DNA from: a bacterium
Lineage (GTDB): Bacteria > Elusimicrobiota > Elusimicrobia > Elusimicrobiales > UBA9959
Direction of reading: 5' to 3'
DNA length: 64,000 nt
NCBI GenBank assembly: GCA_021789695.1
Contig: JAJYJH010000001.1
Location: 186,001 to 250,000, forward strand
Below, piece after piece: positions 17,364 to 25,729 of this stretch. Numbering within the stretch: the stretch's first letter is position 1; each line of letters opens with the position of its first letter. Below the pieces are notes generated by a model that searched no databases, was not told where the DNA came from, and saw nothing but the letters and a program-made list of their open reading frames with translations. A program made the translations under genes and the position numbers.

Positions 17364-17737
17364 GCTCCCGCCCACGCGTACTGGTGGTCGATGACGAACC
17401 GGACTATCTGCGCATCGCCGCGCGTATAGCAGCCGGGGCCGGCTGTTCCGTGGCGACCGCCGCTACGGCGCTGGAGGGCCTGGCAATGGCGGAGAAAACC
17501 CCTCCGGCGCTGATACTGCTGGACGTCGGGCTTCCGGACCTCAGCGGCTTCGAAGCGGCCCGCCGGCTGCGCCGCGTTCCCTCGCTGGCGCGCGTTCCTA
17601 TAATTTTTTTCACCGTGCGCTCGGAACTGGACATGGTCTCGGAAGGGTTAAGGCTGGGAGCCGCGGGGTACGTGCTCAAACCGTTCGACCCCGACGAACT
17701 CCTGCGCCGCATAAAGGCCGCCGTTCTCCCCTCATGA
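17360..17737 (+). CDS. Second CheY-like single-domain response regulator
   Basis: A 125-aa receiver whose ATG overlaps the previous stop (ATGA). Landmarks are VVDDE (Asp11-Asp12), LLDVGLPD (Asp55), FFTV for the switch position and LKPFD (Lys107). The active site is complete. It differs in sequence from its neighbour, so the pair are not a recent duplicate. Two output-less receivers behind one kinase suggest a branched signal or a phosphate sink. Confidence 0.9.
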   Translation: MSSRPRVLVVDDEPDYLRIAARIAAGAGCSVATAATALEGLAMAEKTPPALILLDVGLPDLSGFEAARRLRRVPSLARVPIIFFTVRSELDMVSEGLRLGAAGYVLKPFDPDELLRRIKAAVLPS

Positions 17738-18414
17738 GGCCTTCCGCCGTCTGCCTGACTCGCGACCCCGCAATGCGGGCATTTTTCAAGTCTTCGCTGC
17801 GGGGCTTTTCGCTGCGCTTTTGTCCCTCGGCCGCGGTCTTTCTCCGCTCCCGGCCCTCCGGGAAGCTCATCCTCATCGATTCTTCCCTGCCGGACATGTC
17901 CGGCGAGGACCTCGCGGCCGTGCTGCGCGGGGATGCGCGCACCGCCGGGCTGCTGCTGGTCGTAGCCGGCCCGGGGAATTATTCTCCCGCGGCCGCGGCG
18001 CGCTTACTGGACAGCGGCGCCGACGAGTATTTCCGTTTCCCACCCGACCCTGCCGTTTTTCGCGCCCGCCTGCTGAACCTCCTTTCGCGCGGCGCCGGGC
18101 GCGCCGCCGCTCCCGGGCAGCCAGCCGAACTTGCCTTCGGCCCGCTTCGCGTCTCTCCGGAAGCCCGCACGGTGACGGTGGCCGGCAGGCGGGCGGCGCT
18201 TACGGCGCTGGAATTCGATCTGCTGCTCTATTTTCTGAGCAACGGCGGCAGGGTGGTGTCCAGGTCTGTCCTGCTGGAGCGGGTCTGGAAACAGGGGCTG
18301 GATTCCGGCCCGCGCTCCGTGGACAAGCGCATAGAGGCGCTGCGCCGCAAGCTCGGCGCTTTCGGCGCCCGTATACGCACCGTCTTCGGGCTGGGCTATA
18401 TACTGAAGATGTGA
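17734..18414 (+). CDS. OmpR-type regulator with degenerate receiver
   Basis: A 226-aa protein overlapping the previous gene by ATGA. The N-terminal receiver keeps the acceptor Asp49 (LIDSSLPDMSGEDL). It has only one acidic pocket residue (TRDP), and the site of the conserved lysine reads YFRFPPD, with no lysine. The C-terminal winged helix (about 125-226) is a normal OmpR/PhoB DNA-binding domain: TALEFDLLLYFLSNGGRVVSR, VDKRIEALRRKLG, IRTVFGLGYIL. It probably binds DNA with atypical or no phosphorylation control. It ends 9 nt from the convergent coiled-coil ATPase gene. Confidence 0.85.
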   Translation: MRPSAVCLTRDPAMRAFFKSSLRGFSLRFCPSAAVFLRSRPSGKLILIDSSLPDMSGEDLAAVLRGDARTAGLLLVVAGPGNYSPAAAARLLDSGADEYFRFPPDPAVFRARLLNLLSRGAGRAAAPGQPAELAFGPLRVSPEARTVTVAGRRAALTALEFDLLLYFLSNGGRVVSRSVLLERVWKQGLDSGPRSVDKRIEALRRKLGAFGARIRTVFGLGYILKM

Positions 18415-18423
18415 GGCTCTCCG

Positions 18424-20409
18424 CTAGCCGCCGAGCGGCAGCGTGACGGTAACTACCGCTCCGCGCTGCGGCTTGTTTGCTACGTCCAGCCTGCCGCCGT
18501 GCTTCTCCGCTATCCGCGCGCAGACGGCCAGGCCTATGCCGGCTTTTCCCTTGTCGGCGGTATTGAACGGGGCGTACAACTTTTCCAGCGCCTCCGTGGG
18601 GAAGCCTGGACCGGTGTCGTCGAAAGAGATCAACGCCCAGCGCCCGTCCTCCGAGCCCTTCAGCGTGACGCGCAGGCTGCCGCCTTGCTGCAGACGCTCG
18701 TAGGCGTTCTTAATCAAGTCGTGAAAAAGCATCTTTATGCGCTCCGGGGAGAGACGCGCGCGCAGGCGCGGGTTAAGAACCGCGGCTGAGATGGCCAGCT
18801 TGCGCAGCTTGAAGGCGCGCTCCCACTTGGCCGTTTCCCCCGAGACGAACGGGGCCAGCTCGGTTTCCTCCAGGTCCGGCGTTTCTGGGTCCAGGTACTC
18901 CTGCCAGCCCTTCAGCAGGTTGACCGAGGCCAGCAGGTTCCTGAGAGCCGGTTCCAGCGCCTTACGCTCGGCGGCGGGTAGGCGCAGGCTGAAGGTCTTC
19001 ACGTCCTTGGCCGAGCGCTCCAGCGAGGCCAGCATGCGTGTGTTAAAATCGGTCTGTTCGCGTTTGAGCATGCCGCTGAACTTTATGTTCTTGCGGCGCA
19101 TGTCCTCGTTCTCTATCTCCAGTTCCGAGAGCCTCTTCCTGTCGGCGTCCAGCGCGGCCTTGTCCGCCCCTATCCTGAGGTCCCGTTCCTGCACCGCCTT
19201 CAGGGCGCGGGCGGTATAGTCCGAGGCCTCGGCGAGCTTCTTCTTCAGGTCGTCTATCTCCGCCTCCAGGGATTTTATCTTCAGGGCGGCCCGGCGCGAG
19301 ATTTCCTTTTCCTGCGCCAACTGGCCTTTTGAGTCCCGCAGCAGGCCATTGACCTTCTCCAGGTCCGCTTCCCTTGCCTTGAGGGCCGCCTCCAGCGCCG
19401 CGGCCCGCTCCTGGGCGGCCGACAGCTCCGTCCGGAGCGCCGCCGCCCGTTTCTGCAGGTCGAAGACCTGCGCCACGGCTCCGGAGAAGTTCGCGCGCTG
19501 CTCCTCGGCCCGCGCAGAATTTTCGGCCACGGCCTGGCGCAGCCTTTCCGCCTCCATCGCCGACTCGTCTAGTCTGGCCCGCAGTCCCGCCGATTCGGCA
19601 GCGGCTGCGCGCAGCGCGATCTCCTTATCGGCCAGGGCAGCCCTCAGCGCGTTGGCCTTGCCTTCCAGCTCGGCCTTCTCCGCCGCGGAGATTTTCCGTT
19701 CCTTAGCGGCTTCCTCGAGCCTGGCGTCGAGGCCCGATAGCTTCTCCGCCCTTTCGGCCAGGCCGGCGCGCGCCGCGGCGAGCTCCTTTTCGGAGGCGGC
19801 CAGGGCTTCGCCGGCGGCCTTTTCCCTGTCGGCGGCCTCGGCCAGCCGCGCGGCGGCCTGTTCAGCCGCCCGCCTGGCCTTCGCCTCGTTCCGTAGCAGC
19901 TCTTCGTAGGCTGAAACCCGCTCGCCAGAGATCTCCGAATCCTCTTTAAGCGTCCGCGCTATTTCCGGCAGGGTCATGATCCCCGCCAGCTTGTCCCTGA
20001 AAATCTCTATCGCCGCGTCCCTGGCCGCTACGGCTTCCGAAAGATCTGCGCTCCTGGCCCGGAGCTCCTGCAACTCCGCTTCCGCCAGCGAACGTTCCCC
20101 GTCCCTCTTCATCAGGCGGGACCTCAGTTCCGCGGCCTCGCGGGCCAGACGCGCCGCTTCCGCCAGCGCTTTGGAATTTTCTTCCGCGGCCTTCCGGAGC
20201 CCGGCCGTTTCGGTCTTGAGCCTGCGCTCCCTGGCCGCGCTTTCCTCCAGCTGGCGCTCCAGGCGCGCCGCCTTCGAGGCCGCCTCCCCCAGCTGCCTCC
20301 GGGCTTCCGCGCGCTCCCTCTCGGAACGGGCGGAGGCGTCCTGCGCGTCGCCCACCGCGCGCCAGAGGTAGTCCAGTTCGGAGCCGAACATGTCCGAAGG
20401 TCCGCTCAT
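18424..20409 (-). CDS. Long coiled-coil protein with C-terminal histidine-kinase-type ATPase domain
   Basis: A soluble 661-aa protein. Residues about 15-480 are nearly unbroken Ala/Glu/Arg/Leu-rich coiled coil. Residues about 555-661 are a GHKL ATPase: N-box FHDLIKNAYERL (562-573), DDTGPGF (597-603), GKAGIGLAV (620-628) and a final VTVTLPL strand. Between them (about 485-550) I find no H-E/D-x-R-x-P phospho-acceptor box. It may therefore be a kinase-like ATPase that signals in trans. Its start overlaps the stop of the FliF/FliG-like gene (ATGA), tying it to that protein. Coiled-coil scaffolds are known in myxobacterial gliding complexes (AglZ); similarity of role is inference. Confidence 0.75.
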   Translation of the reverse strand: MSGPSDMFGSELDYLWRAVGDAQDASARSERERAEARRQLGEAASKAARLERQLEESAARERRLKTETAGLRKAAEENSKALAEAARLAREAAELRSRLMKRDGERSLAEAELQELRARSADLSEAVAARDAAIEIFRDKLAGIMTLPEIARTLKEDSEISGERVSAYEELLRNEAKARRAAEQAAARLAEAADREKAAGEALAASEKELAAARAGLAERAEKLSGLDARLEEAAKERKISAAEKAELEGKANALRAALADKEIALRAAAAESAGLRARLDESAMEAERLRQAVAENSARAEEQRANFSGAVAQVFDLQKRAAALRTELSAAQERAAALEAALKAREADLEKVNGLLRDSKGQLAQEKEISRRAALKIKSLEAEIDDLKKKLAEASDYTARALKAVQERDLRIGADKAALDADRKRLSELEIENEDMRRKNIKFSGMLKREQTDFNTRMLASLERSAKDVKTFSLRLPAAERKALEPALRNLLASVNLLKGWQEYLDPETPDLEETELAPFVSGETAKWERAFKLRKLAISAAVLNPRLRARLSPERIKMLFHDLIKNAYERLQQGGSLRVTLKGSEDGRWALISFDDTGPGFPTEALEKLYAPFNTADKGKAGIGLAVCARIAEKHGGRLDVANKPQRGAVVTVTLPLGG

Positions 20410-21848
20410 GCGCCCCCCTTCAGGACCAGCCTGCCCTTGGCGTTCAGGTCTATGGCGGCGGTTATTATCTTCGCCCTCGCGGTAATGACCTTCTCTTCCT
20501 CGGGGCGCGCCGCCAGCATGTCTTTCACCACCAGCCGCACGTCCTCCGGCAGCAAGCGCGTGACGTTGGCGGCGGCGGTCTCCCCAGCGCCGTGCAGGGC
20601 GGCCGCCCAGTCGGCATAGGGCAGCGAAATCACCAGCGGGCGCAGATTCTTCTCGTCCAGCCTGCAGATGTCGTCGAAAGTCACCATCTTGCGCTTTAGC
20701 TCCTCGGAACCCTCGGGGTTGGCGCGCGAGAGGGTGTCCAGGATCTCGCTGCGCGAACTCTCGTCCACCAGCGAAAGGAGGCGGCCGAGCTTGTCCGCGC
20801 CTTTAAGGCTCTTCTCCATTTTCATGCGCAGGTCGTTCTCTATCTCGTATACCCGCTCGGGCTCGGCCTGCTTCAGGCCCAGCAGCTGCGCGGAGACGGC
20901 CTGCCGCTTGGCCGGGGAGAGCGACAGCAGTATCTTCGAAGAAACGTGAGGTTTCCTGTCGGCGAGGTTGGCGATGATTATCGCAGCGTCCTCTTCCGGG
21001 ATGTCGGAAATCAGTTCAGCTCCCTCTTCGGGCGGCAGCTTCTCCATGAACTCGAAAGCGGAGCCCGCGGTCAGCATGGCACCGCCGCGGGCGGCACCGG
21101 CCTCCACGTCGATTATTTCGCCCAGTTCGCCGGCTTCGCCTTCGCCGGGCCCCTCGATCGGCGCTCCGGGCAGGGCCCCGCCCGGGCCGGCGGCCGAGGG
21201 AGCGTTGAGGCGCGCGTAGTCCACGAAGCCGCTGAGCAGTTTGGACGCCAGTACGTAGCCGAGCACGAACAGCGCCGCCAGCGCCACCGCCCCGAAGGCC
21301 GCCGCCGCGAGAGTCGGGCGTATCTCCGGCGCCTGCAGCGCGCTCTTCCACCAGGGCAGCATGTCCGCTTTTTCCGTTATGATCGTGTCGCCGCGCTGTT
21401 CGTTGAGGCGCAGCACGTTGGCTATCATCAGCTTTATAGCGTTTACCTGGGTGTCCGGCACGGAACGGTCGAAGACCAGAGAGACGGCGAGCTTCTTGAC
21501 CCGGAACTCGGCGGTGTGCTGGCTCTGGGCCTGCTGCTGCTTGAGGTACTCGCCGGTCTTCTGCAGGATATTGACCGAGGAATAGCCGGGCAATGAGAGC
21601 GCGTCCTCGGGGGGCGGCCCGGACTGGCTGCTGCTCTGGTCCACCAGTTCTCCCTCCGCCGTGACGAAGGCCCGCGCGCGACCGCGGCCTAGCAGCTCCT
21701 GCAGGAGGCGTGAGACATCCTCCTGGAGGCGGGCGGAAATCTCGGCGGCCTGGGCGCTGGGAGAGACCGGCTGAGGCGCCTCCTGGGCGCGAGATTGGAC
21801 CGCGCCGCAGAGCAGCAGGACAGTAAGAAGACGCGAAAAAACTCTCAT
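20406..21848 (-). CDS. FliF-FliG fusion-like protein: minimal membrane ring plus rotor domain
   Basis: A 480-aa protein. A signal peptide (1-21) precedes a periplasmic part (about 35-165) that matches the last ring-building domain of FliF: LLQELLGRGRARAFVTAEGEL, HTAEFRVKKLAVSLVFD, then LRLNEQRGDTI and PWW. A transmembrane helix spans about 180-202. The cytoplasmic part (265-475) matches FliG: FMEKLPPEEGAELISDIPEEDAA, repeated helical hairpins, KMVTFDDICRLDEKNLRPL and IDLNAKGRLVL. The earlier FliF domains are missing. Of the charged torque residues of E. coli FliG only some are kept (Lys264 is His here by my alignment). Its neighbours are a kinase and a coiled-coil ATPase; MotAB is 6 kb away. 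Confidence 0.78.
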   Translation of the reverse strand: MRVFSRLLTVLLLCGAVQSRAQEAPQPVSPSAQAAEISARLQEDVSRLLQELLGRGRARAFVTAEGELVDQSSSQSGPPPEDALSLPGYSSVNILQKTGEYLKQQQAQSQHTAEFRVKKLAVSLVFDRSVPDTQVNAIKLMIANVLRLNEQRGDTIITEKADMLPWWKSALQAPEIRPTLAAAAFGAVALAALFVLGYVLASKLLSGFVDYARLNAPSAAGPGGALPGAPIEGPGEGEAGELGEIIDVEAGAARGGAMLTAGSAFEFMEKLPPEEGAELISDIPEEDAAIIIANLADRKPHVSSKILLSLSPAKRQAVSAQLLGLKQAEPERVYEIENDLRMKMEKSLKGADKLGRLLSLVDESSRSEILDTLSRANPEGSEELKRKMVTFDDICRLDEKNLRPLVISLPYADWAAALHGAGETAAANVTRLLPEDVRLVVKDMLAARPEEEKVITARAKIITAAIDLNAKGRLVLKGGA

Positions 21849-21879
21849 AAATTTATAAGTAAATTCTATATGACCCAGG

Positions 21880-23226
21880 TTACAAAGTTATTACGCCGCC
21901 TCCCGGCGCCTCCGGCGCGCCGGGCAGCTCCAGCCAGAAGAGGGCCCCCCCTCCCGGAGCCGGGCCGCCGCCGGCTTTCCCGCGGTGCAGTTCCGCTATG
22001 GCCTTCACCAGGGCGAGCCCCAGCCCGGTCCCGCCGTGGCCCGGGGCCGCGCTTCCCTGCGTGAACGGCCTGAACAGGTTCGCGGCCTCCCCCGCCTTGA
22101 GCCCGGGGCCGGTGTCCTCCACCTCCGCCCTGAACGCTCCTTCCGCCAGCGACGCCCTGAGCGTAACCTTCCCGCCCGCAGGGGTGAACTTTATCGCGTT
22201 GGAGAGCAGGTTGGTAAGGGCGTGTGTCAGCAATTCCCTGTCGAGCAGCGCCTGGCCGCCGCCTGCAGTTTCCACCGAAAGCTGCACGCCCTTTTCCTCC
22301 GCCTTCGGGCGTATGAAGTCGGCGGCGTCCCGGGCCAGAGAGAGCGGGTCCTCCCTGGCCGGCCGCAATTCCATCTTCCCTCGCTCTATCCTGGCCAGGT
22401 CCAGCATCGCGGTGACGAAGTTCGCCAGGCGGCCAGCGTTCTCCTTTATGCGCCGGAAGACCTCCAGGTCCTCCGGACCGAACCGCCCAGGCTCCCGGAG
22501 GAGCATGGCGGCGTAGGTCTCTATGACCCCGAGCGGCGAGCGTAGCTCGTGCGTGACGGAGGCGGTGAAACTTTTCTTCATCGTCTCCAGCTCCAGCAGG
22601 CGGGCTGACATAGAATTGAGCGCGGCCGCCAGTTCGGCCACCTCGTCCGCCCCTCCGACGTCGGCCGTCACCCCGAAGCGTCCTTCCCCCACCGCCGCGG
22701 CCTCCGCGGCCAGTCGCTTGAGCCTGCGCGTCAGCCAGCGCGCCAGTAGCACGCCCAGCAGCGCCGCCGCCGCCATGGCTCCCAGGAAGGCCGCGGCCAG
22801 GTCGCTATAGACCCCGGCCAGGTCGCTTTTGCGCTCCTCTTCCAGAGCGGCCGATGAGAAGTCCAGCCGCGCCGTATAGCGCCCGCCCTTTATATCGCGG
22901 ATGATAAACTTTTCGCCGGGCCTCGGCGGGGGCTTTCCGCGGAGCTTGAGGGGCAGAAGGCCGCGCCCGATGTCCAGCTCGCAGGCGGCCAGTTCGGGAC
23001 GGGAGGAGCACAGGCCGGAGAGATAATCCACCGCCAGCAGCGGATCGCGTTCCAGTTCCGCCTCACCCAGCATGGACGCCACTGATTGCTGCATGCCGCG
23101 CAGCCGCGCCTGTTGTGCCGCCCGCAGGGTGCGGTCGTGGAACCCGAAGAAGATCCAGGAAAGCAGCAAGGCCGCCGTCAGGGCGGCGGCCATCAGGGCC
23201 GCGCTGAGTTTGTGAAAAAGCCTCAT
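21880..23226 (-). CDS. Membrane sensor histidine kinase with HAMP domain
   Basis: A 448-aa kinase. Helix 1 (about 8-29), a small periplasmic sensor (about 30-140), helix 2 (about 143-163), HAMP (about 165-215) and the HisKA box SFTASVTHELRSPLGVI with His226 come in order. The ATPase domain has LTHALTNLLSNAIKFTP, DTGPGL and GGTGLGLALV. It lies between the PorV-like gene (20 nt) and the FliF/FliG-like gene (31 nt) on one strand, so all are probably in one transcript. GGAGG precedes the ATG. No response regulator is in this operon; candidates are the receivers at 16989-18414. Confidence 0.92.
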   Translation of the reverse strand: MRLFHKLSAALMAAALTAALLLSWIFFGFHDRTLRAAQQARLRGMQQSVASMLGEAELERDPLLAVDYLSGLCSSRPELAACELDIGRGLLPLKLRGKPPPRPGEKFIIRDIKGGRYTARLDFSSAALEEERKSDLAGVYSDLAAAFLGAMAAAALLGVLLARWLTRRLKRLAAEAAAVGEGRFGVTADVGGADEVAELAAALNSMSARLLELETMKKSFTASVTHELRSPLGVIETYAAMLLREPGRFGPEDLEVFRRIKENAGRLANFVTAMLDLARIERGKMELRPAREDPLSLARDAADFIRPKAEEKGVQLSVETAGGGQALLDRELLTHALTNLLSNAIKFTPAGGKVTLRASLAEGAFRAEVEDTGPGLKAGEAANLFRPFTQGSAAPGHGGTGLGLALVKAIAELHRGKAGGGPAPGGGALFWLELPGAPEAPGGGVITL

Positions 23227-23246
23227 GTCCGCGCGCCTCCCCTCCT

Positions 23247-25205
23247 TTAGCGCGAGAGCCTGATTATCCTCTCCAGCGCCTTCTTGGCCTGGCTGTTCTG
23301 GGGGTCCAACGTCAGTATCTTGCGGAAGGAATCGGCGGCTTTGCCGTAATCCCCCTTGGCGTAGTAGTCGGCCCCGTCCTGGTAGAGTTTCTCGATTTCG
23401 CGGACATGCGCCGCCGGCGATCCGGCCGGCGCCTGCTGCTGCGCCTGCTGCACTACGGCGGCGGGTTCCCAGCCGGATTCTTTGCCTCGCTTCAGGTCGG
23501 CCTGCTCGATCATCTTCATCAGCTTGCCCTTGGAGACCGGGTCCGCCTCTATCGCCGCGGCCTTACGCCAGTAGGCCGCGGCCCCGGCGTAATCCCCGAG
23601 CATGTAGTCGCAGGAACCGCTCTTTTTGAGCGCCATCAGGTCGTTGGGGGTCAGGGACAGCAGGTCCTGCAGCTTGAGCAGCGCCTCGGTGTAGTTCTTC
23701 TTGGAGTAGTAGTCGTCCGACTGGGAGAGTTTGTACTCCGGCCAGCTGCGGCCGAAGTCGGCCGGGACCCTGTCGGGAACGATGTGGGTGATCTCGCCGA
23801 CCCTGTCCAGGAAGGCGGACAGGGCGGAATCCTGCGGGTCCAGACTCTGCGCGTAGGCCAGCTGTTTCATCGCCAGCGTGTCGGAGCCGTTCAGGAAGTT
23901 CTGCGCTCCGGCGGAGAGCAACTGCTCCTTGAGCGTTTTCTCCCTGCCCTTCACCGCCAGCGACGGGTAGAAGGCCGAGACGGCGGAGAGGCGGCGCGTA
24001 AGACCGACCACCGAGGAATCGGGCAGCAGGTCTGGCGCCTTGGCTGCGAGCAGCTTGCCGGCCGCGTAAAAATCCTCCTGCTCCACTTTTTCCTTCACGT
24101 CGGCCAGGCGCGGGTCGTCCAGGCTGGCGGTCGCGCTCGGGCTCTTGTAATCCTCGGCCTTGCGCAGCTGGTCGTACTGCGCCAGCAGTTCGTTCTCCGC
24201 TATCTCAGAGCGGGTCGGGCTGCCGAAATGATAGGTCAGCGCCAGCCTGTGGATGCCGGCGGTCTGCTTTATGGTGCCTATGGGCATGACGAAGGCGTAG
24301 TCGAATTGGATGCGCTGTATCTTGTACGAGAGCCCGAGCGTGGCTTGCCTGAAGTCGCGCGTCCCGGCTCCCAGCGAGCCGCGTACGCCGATATCGCCCC
24401 TGTCCAGGCTGGGGAAGACCTTCTCCGCGGCCAGCACCAGCTGCTTGTCCATACTCCCGTCTGGCGCCTTCTCCATCCTGGCGTCCGCGGCCAATATCAG
24501 CCAGAGGCTCTTGAAGGAAGCCCCGACTCGGTATTTGCGCGGCACCTGGTCCTTGTCGCCGCTGCCGAAGGCCACGTTGGGCTGCAGGGCGTCCAGTATA
24601 GCGGCCCCCAGCGTCCAGCGCCGGGTCATGCGGTAGAGCACGCCCAGGTCAGCGTCCGGCGCGCTCGTGGAGTTCTGGCCGGCCAGCACCGGGTCGGTCT
24701 GCCCGGTCTGCGAGAGGTTATCCATTACCGCGTTGTAGGCCTCGGGGGGCCTGTCGAAGCCGTGGGACAGGTACTTGAGCGAGCCGCCGACAGATAACTT
24801 CTCGTAGGGGGTGCCTTTGGCGAACCTGTACCCCCAGGAGAGCTGCATCGTGCGCTCGTAGTAAAGGCCGGAGAGCGAAAAATCCTGCCAGGACGCGCCG
24901 AGAGTCCCTTCGCGCCCGTCCGCCAGCGGCACGGCCAGCGCGGCCACGCTCAGGCCCAGGCTGGAGCCGTCGCTGAGGCCGGAATAGAGAATGGAATGGG
25001 AGGCCATCACTTTCGGCCGCTCGACGTTGGCGAGGCCGGCCGGATTGTAGTAGATGGAGGAGATGTCGTCGGCCACTCCGGTGAAGGCGTCGCCCATGCC
25101 GGGAGCCCTGGCGCCGAAGCCCATGTCCTCGAAAGCCGCGCGCGCCGGGGCCGCCGCGCAAGCGGCCACGAGCAGGGCTAAGCGGGCTTTCTTCTTCAGG
25201 GTCAT
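23247..25205 (-). CDS. PorV/UPF0164-like outer-membrane barrel with C-terminal TPR domain
   Basis: A 652-aa protein. A signal peptide (about 1-23) precedes the barrel start AFEDMGFGARAPGMGDAFTGVADDISSIYYNPAGLANV, typical of PorV/PorQ and UPF0164 outer-membrane proteins. Amphipathic strands continue to about 335. Residues about 345-650 are helical with TPR-like units (DDYYSKKNYTEALLKLQDLL, YYAKGDYGKAADSFRKILTL). PorV shuttles CTD proteins in type IX secretion. Here a CTD protein gene sits directly upstream and others are divergent, so a related export or anchoring role is plausible. The TPR fusion is not part of classical PorV. Confidence 0.78.
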   Translation of the reverse strand: MTLKKKARLALLVAACAAAPARAAFEDMGFGARAPGMGDAFTGVADDISSIYYNPAGLANVERPKVMASHSILYSGLSDGSSLGLSVAALAVPLADGREGTLGASWQDFSLSGLYYERTMQLSWGYRFAKGTPYEKLSVGGSLKYLSHGFDRPPEAYNAVMDNLSQTGQTDPVLAGQNSTSAPDADLGVLYRMTRRWTLGAAILDALQPNVAFGSGDKDQVPRKYRVGASFKSLWLILAADARMEKAPDGSMDKQLVLAAEKVFPSLDRGDIGVRGSLGAGTRDFRQATLGLSYKIQRIQFDYAFVMPIGTIKQTAGIHRLALTYHFGSPTRSEIAENELLAQYDQLRKAEDYKSPSATASLDDPRLADVKEKVEQEDFYAAGKLLAAKAPDLLPDSSVVGLTRRLSAVSAFYPSLAVKGREKTLKEQLLSAGAQNFLNGSDTLAMKQLAYAQSLDPQDSALSAFLDRVGEITHIVPDRVPADFGRSWPEYKLSQSDDYYSKKNYTEALLKLQDLLSLTPNDLMALKKSGSCDYMLGDYAGAAAYWRKAAAIEADPVSKGKLMKMIEQADLKRGKESGWEPAAVVQQAQQQAPAGSPAAHVREIEKLYQDGADYYAKGDYGKAADSFRKILTLDPQNSQAKKALERIIRLSR

Positions 25206-25212
25206 GTCCGTC

Positions 25213-25611
25213 TTACCTTATTACTACCAGGGTCCCCTTGTAGACCTTGGTGCCGACCGTTACCTGGTAGATATAAACTCCGCCGGCCGTTTTCTTGCCG
25301 GAATTGGGGTCCCATTTCATGTCGTAGTATAAGCCGGCGACGTTGTCGGCCCTGGTCGGGTCGCCGTCGTCGCGCTGCGCCAGGGTCATTAAGGCTACCT
25401 GGTGCCCCGAAAGGTCATAGACGGTCCCCTCCACGTCCAGGTCCTGCGGGTTGTAGCAGCGGAAGATGAAATAGTCGTTCATCCCGTCGCCATTGGGCGT
25501 CACCATGCGGTTCATCGGGCCGGAAAGCCCCAGCCCCGAAGCCAGGCATACGAGCGCCCCGGGCGCGGCCAGAACCGCGGTCAGGAGGAGAAAAGACCGC
25601 CAGACTTTCAT
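25213..25611 (-). CDS. Small exported protein consisting mainly of a type IX sorting/FlgD-Ig-like C-terminal domain
   Basis: About 132 aa: a signal peptide (about 1-26) and then one domain, MNRMVTPNGDGMNDYFIFRC through GGVYIYQVTVGTKVYKGTLVVIR. The TPNGDGxND start and GGVYIYQ...G ending are hallmarks of gliding-motility/CTD sorting domains, and the same domain ends the protein at 25730-27346. I start at ATG 25611; an in-frame TTG lies 7 codons upstream. There is no Shine-Dalgarno, but TAAAAT lies exactly 7 nt upstream. Eight bases separate it from the PorV-like gene, so it heads that operon. Confidence 0.72.
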   Translation of the reverse strand: MKVWRSFLLLTAVLAAPGALVCLASGLGLSGPMNRMVTPNGDGMNDYFIFRCYNPQDLDVEGTVYDLSGHQVALMTLAQRDDGDPTRADNVAGLYYDMKWDPNSGKKTAGGVYIYQVTVGTKVYKGTLVVIR

Positions 25612-25618
25612 ATTGAGA

Positions 25619-25624
25619 ATTTTA
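25619..25624 (-). promoter_or_regulatory. -10-like TAAAAT 7 nt before the CTD protein start
   Basis: On the minus strand TAAAAT is followed by 7 nt and then ATG 25611. With transcription starting 7-8 nt after a -10 box, the mRNA would begin at or next to the start codon (leaderless). It is divergent from the TATAAT at 25717. Confidence 0.45.
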
Positions 25625-25716
25625 CTTTTCAATTGTGACCGTTTTGTTGCGGATTTATGGATTTCACGTCAGTCCTTTCGACATTTCTCTGTAATATTTT
25701 GGTCGCACGCAGCGGG

Positions 25717-25722
25717 TATAAT
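25717..25722 (+). promoter_or_regulatory. -10 box TATAAT 7 nt before the FN3/CTD protein start
   Basis: A perfect TATAAT is followed by 7 nt and then GTG 25730, the only start that keeps the signal peptide. No ribosome site fits in the gap. The -35 region is not consensus. A leaderless transcript is the simplest reading. Confidence 0.5.
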
Positions 25723-25729
25723 AATATTC

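Noticed and set aside
18424-20409. SMC/RecN-type chromosome protein, because of the long coiled coil
   Set aside because: There is no Walker A or ABC signature; the C-terminal domain is clearly GHKL type.
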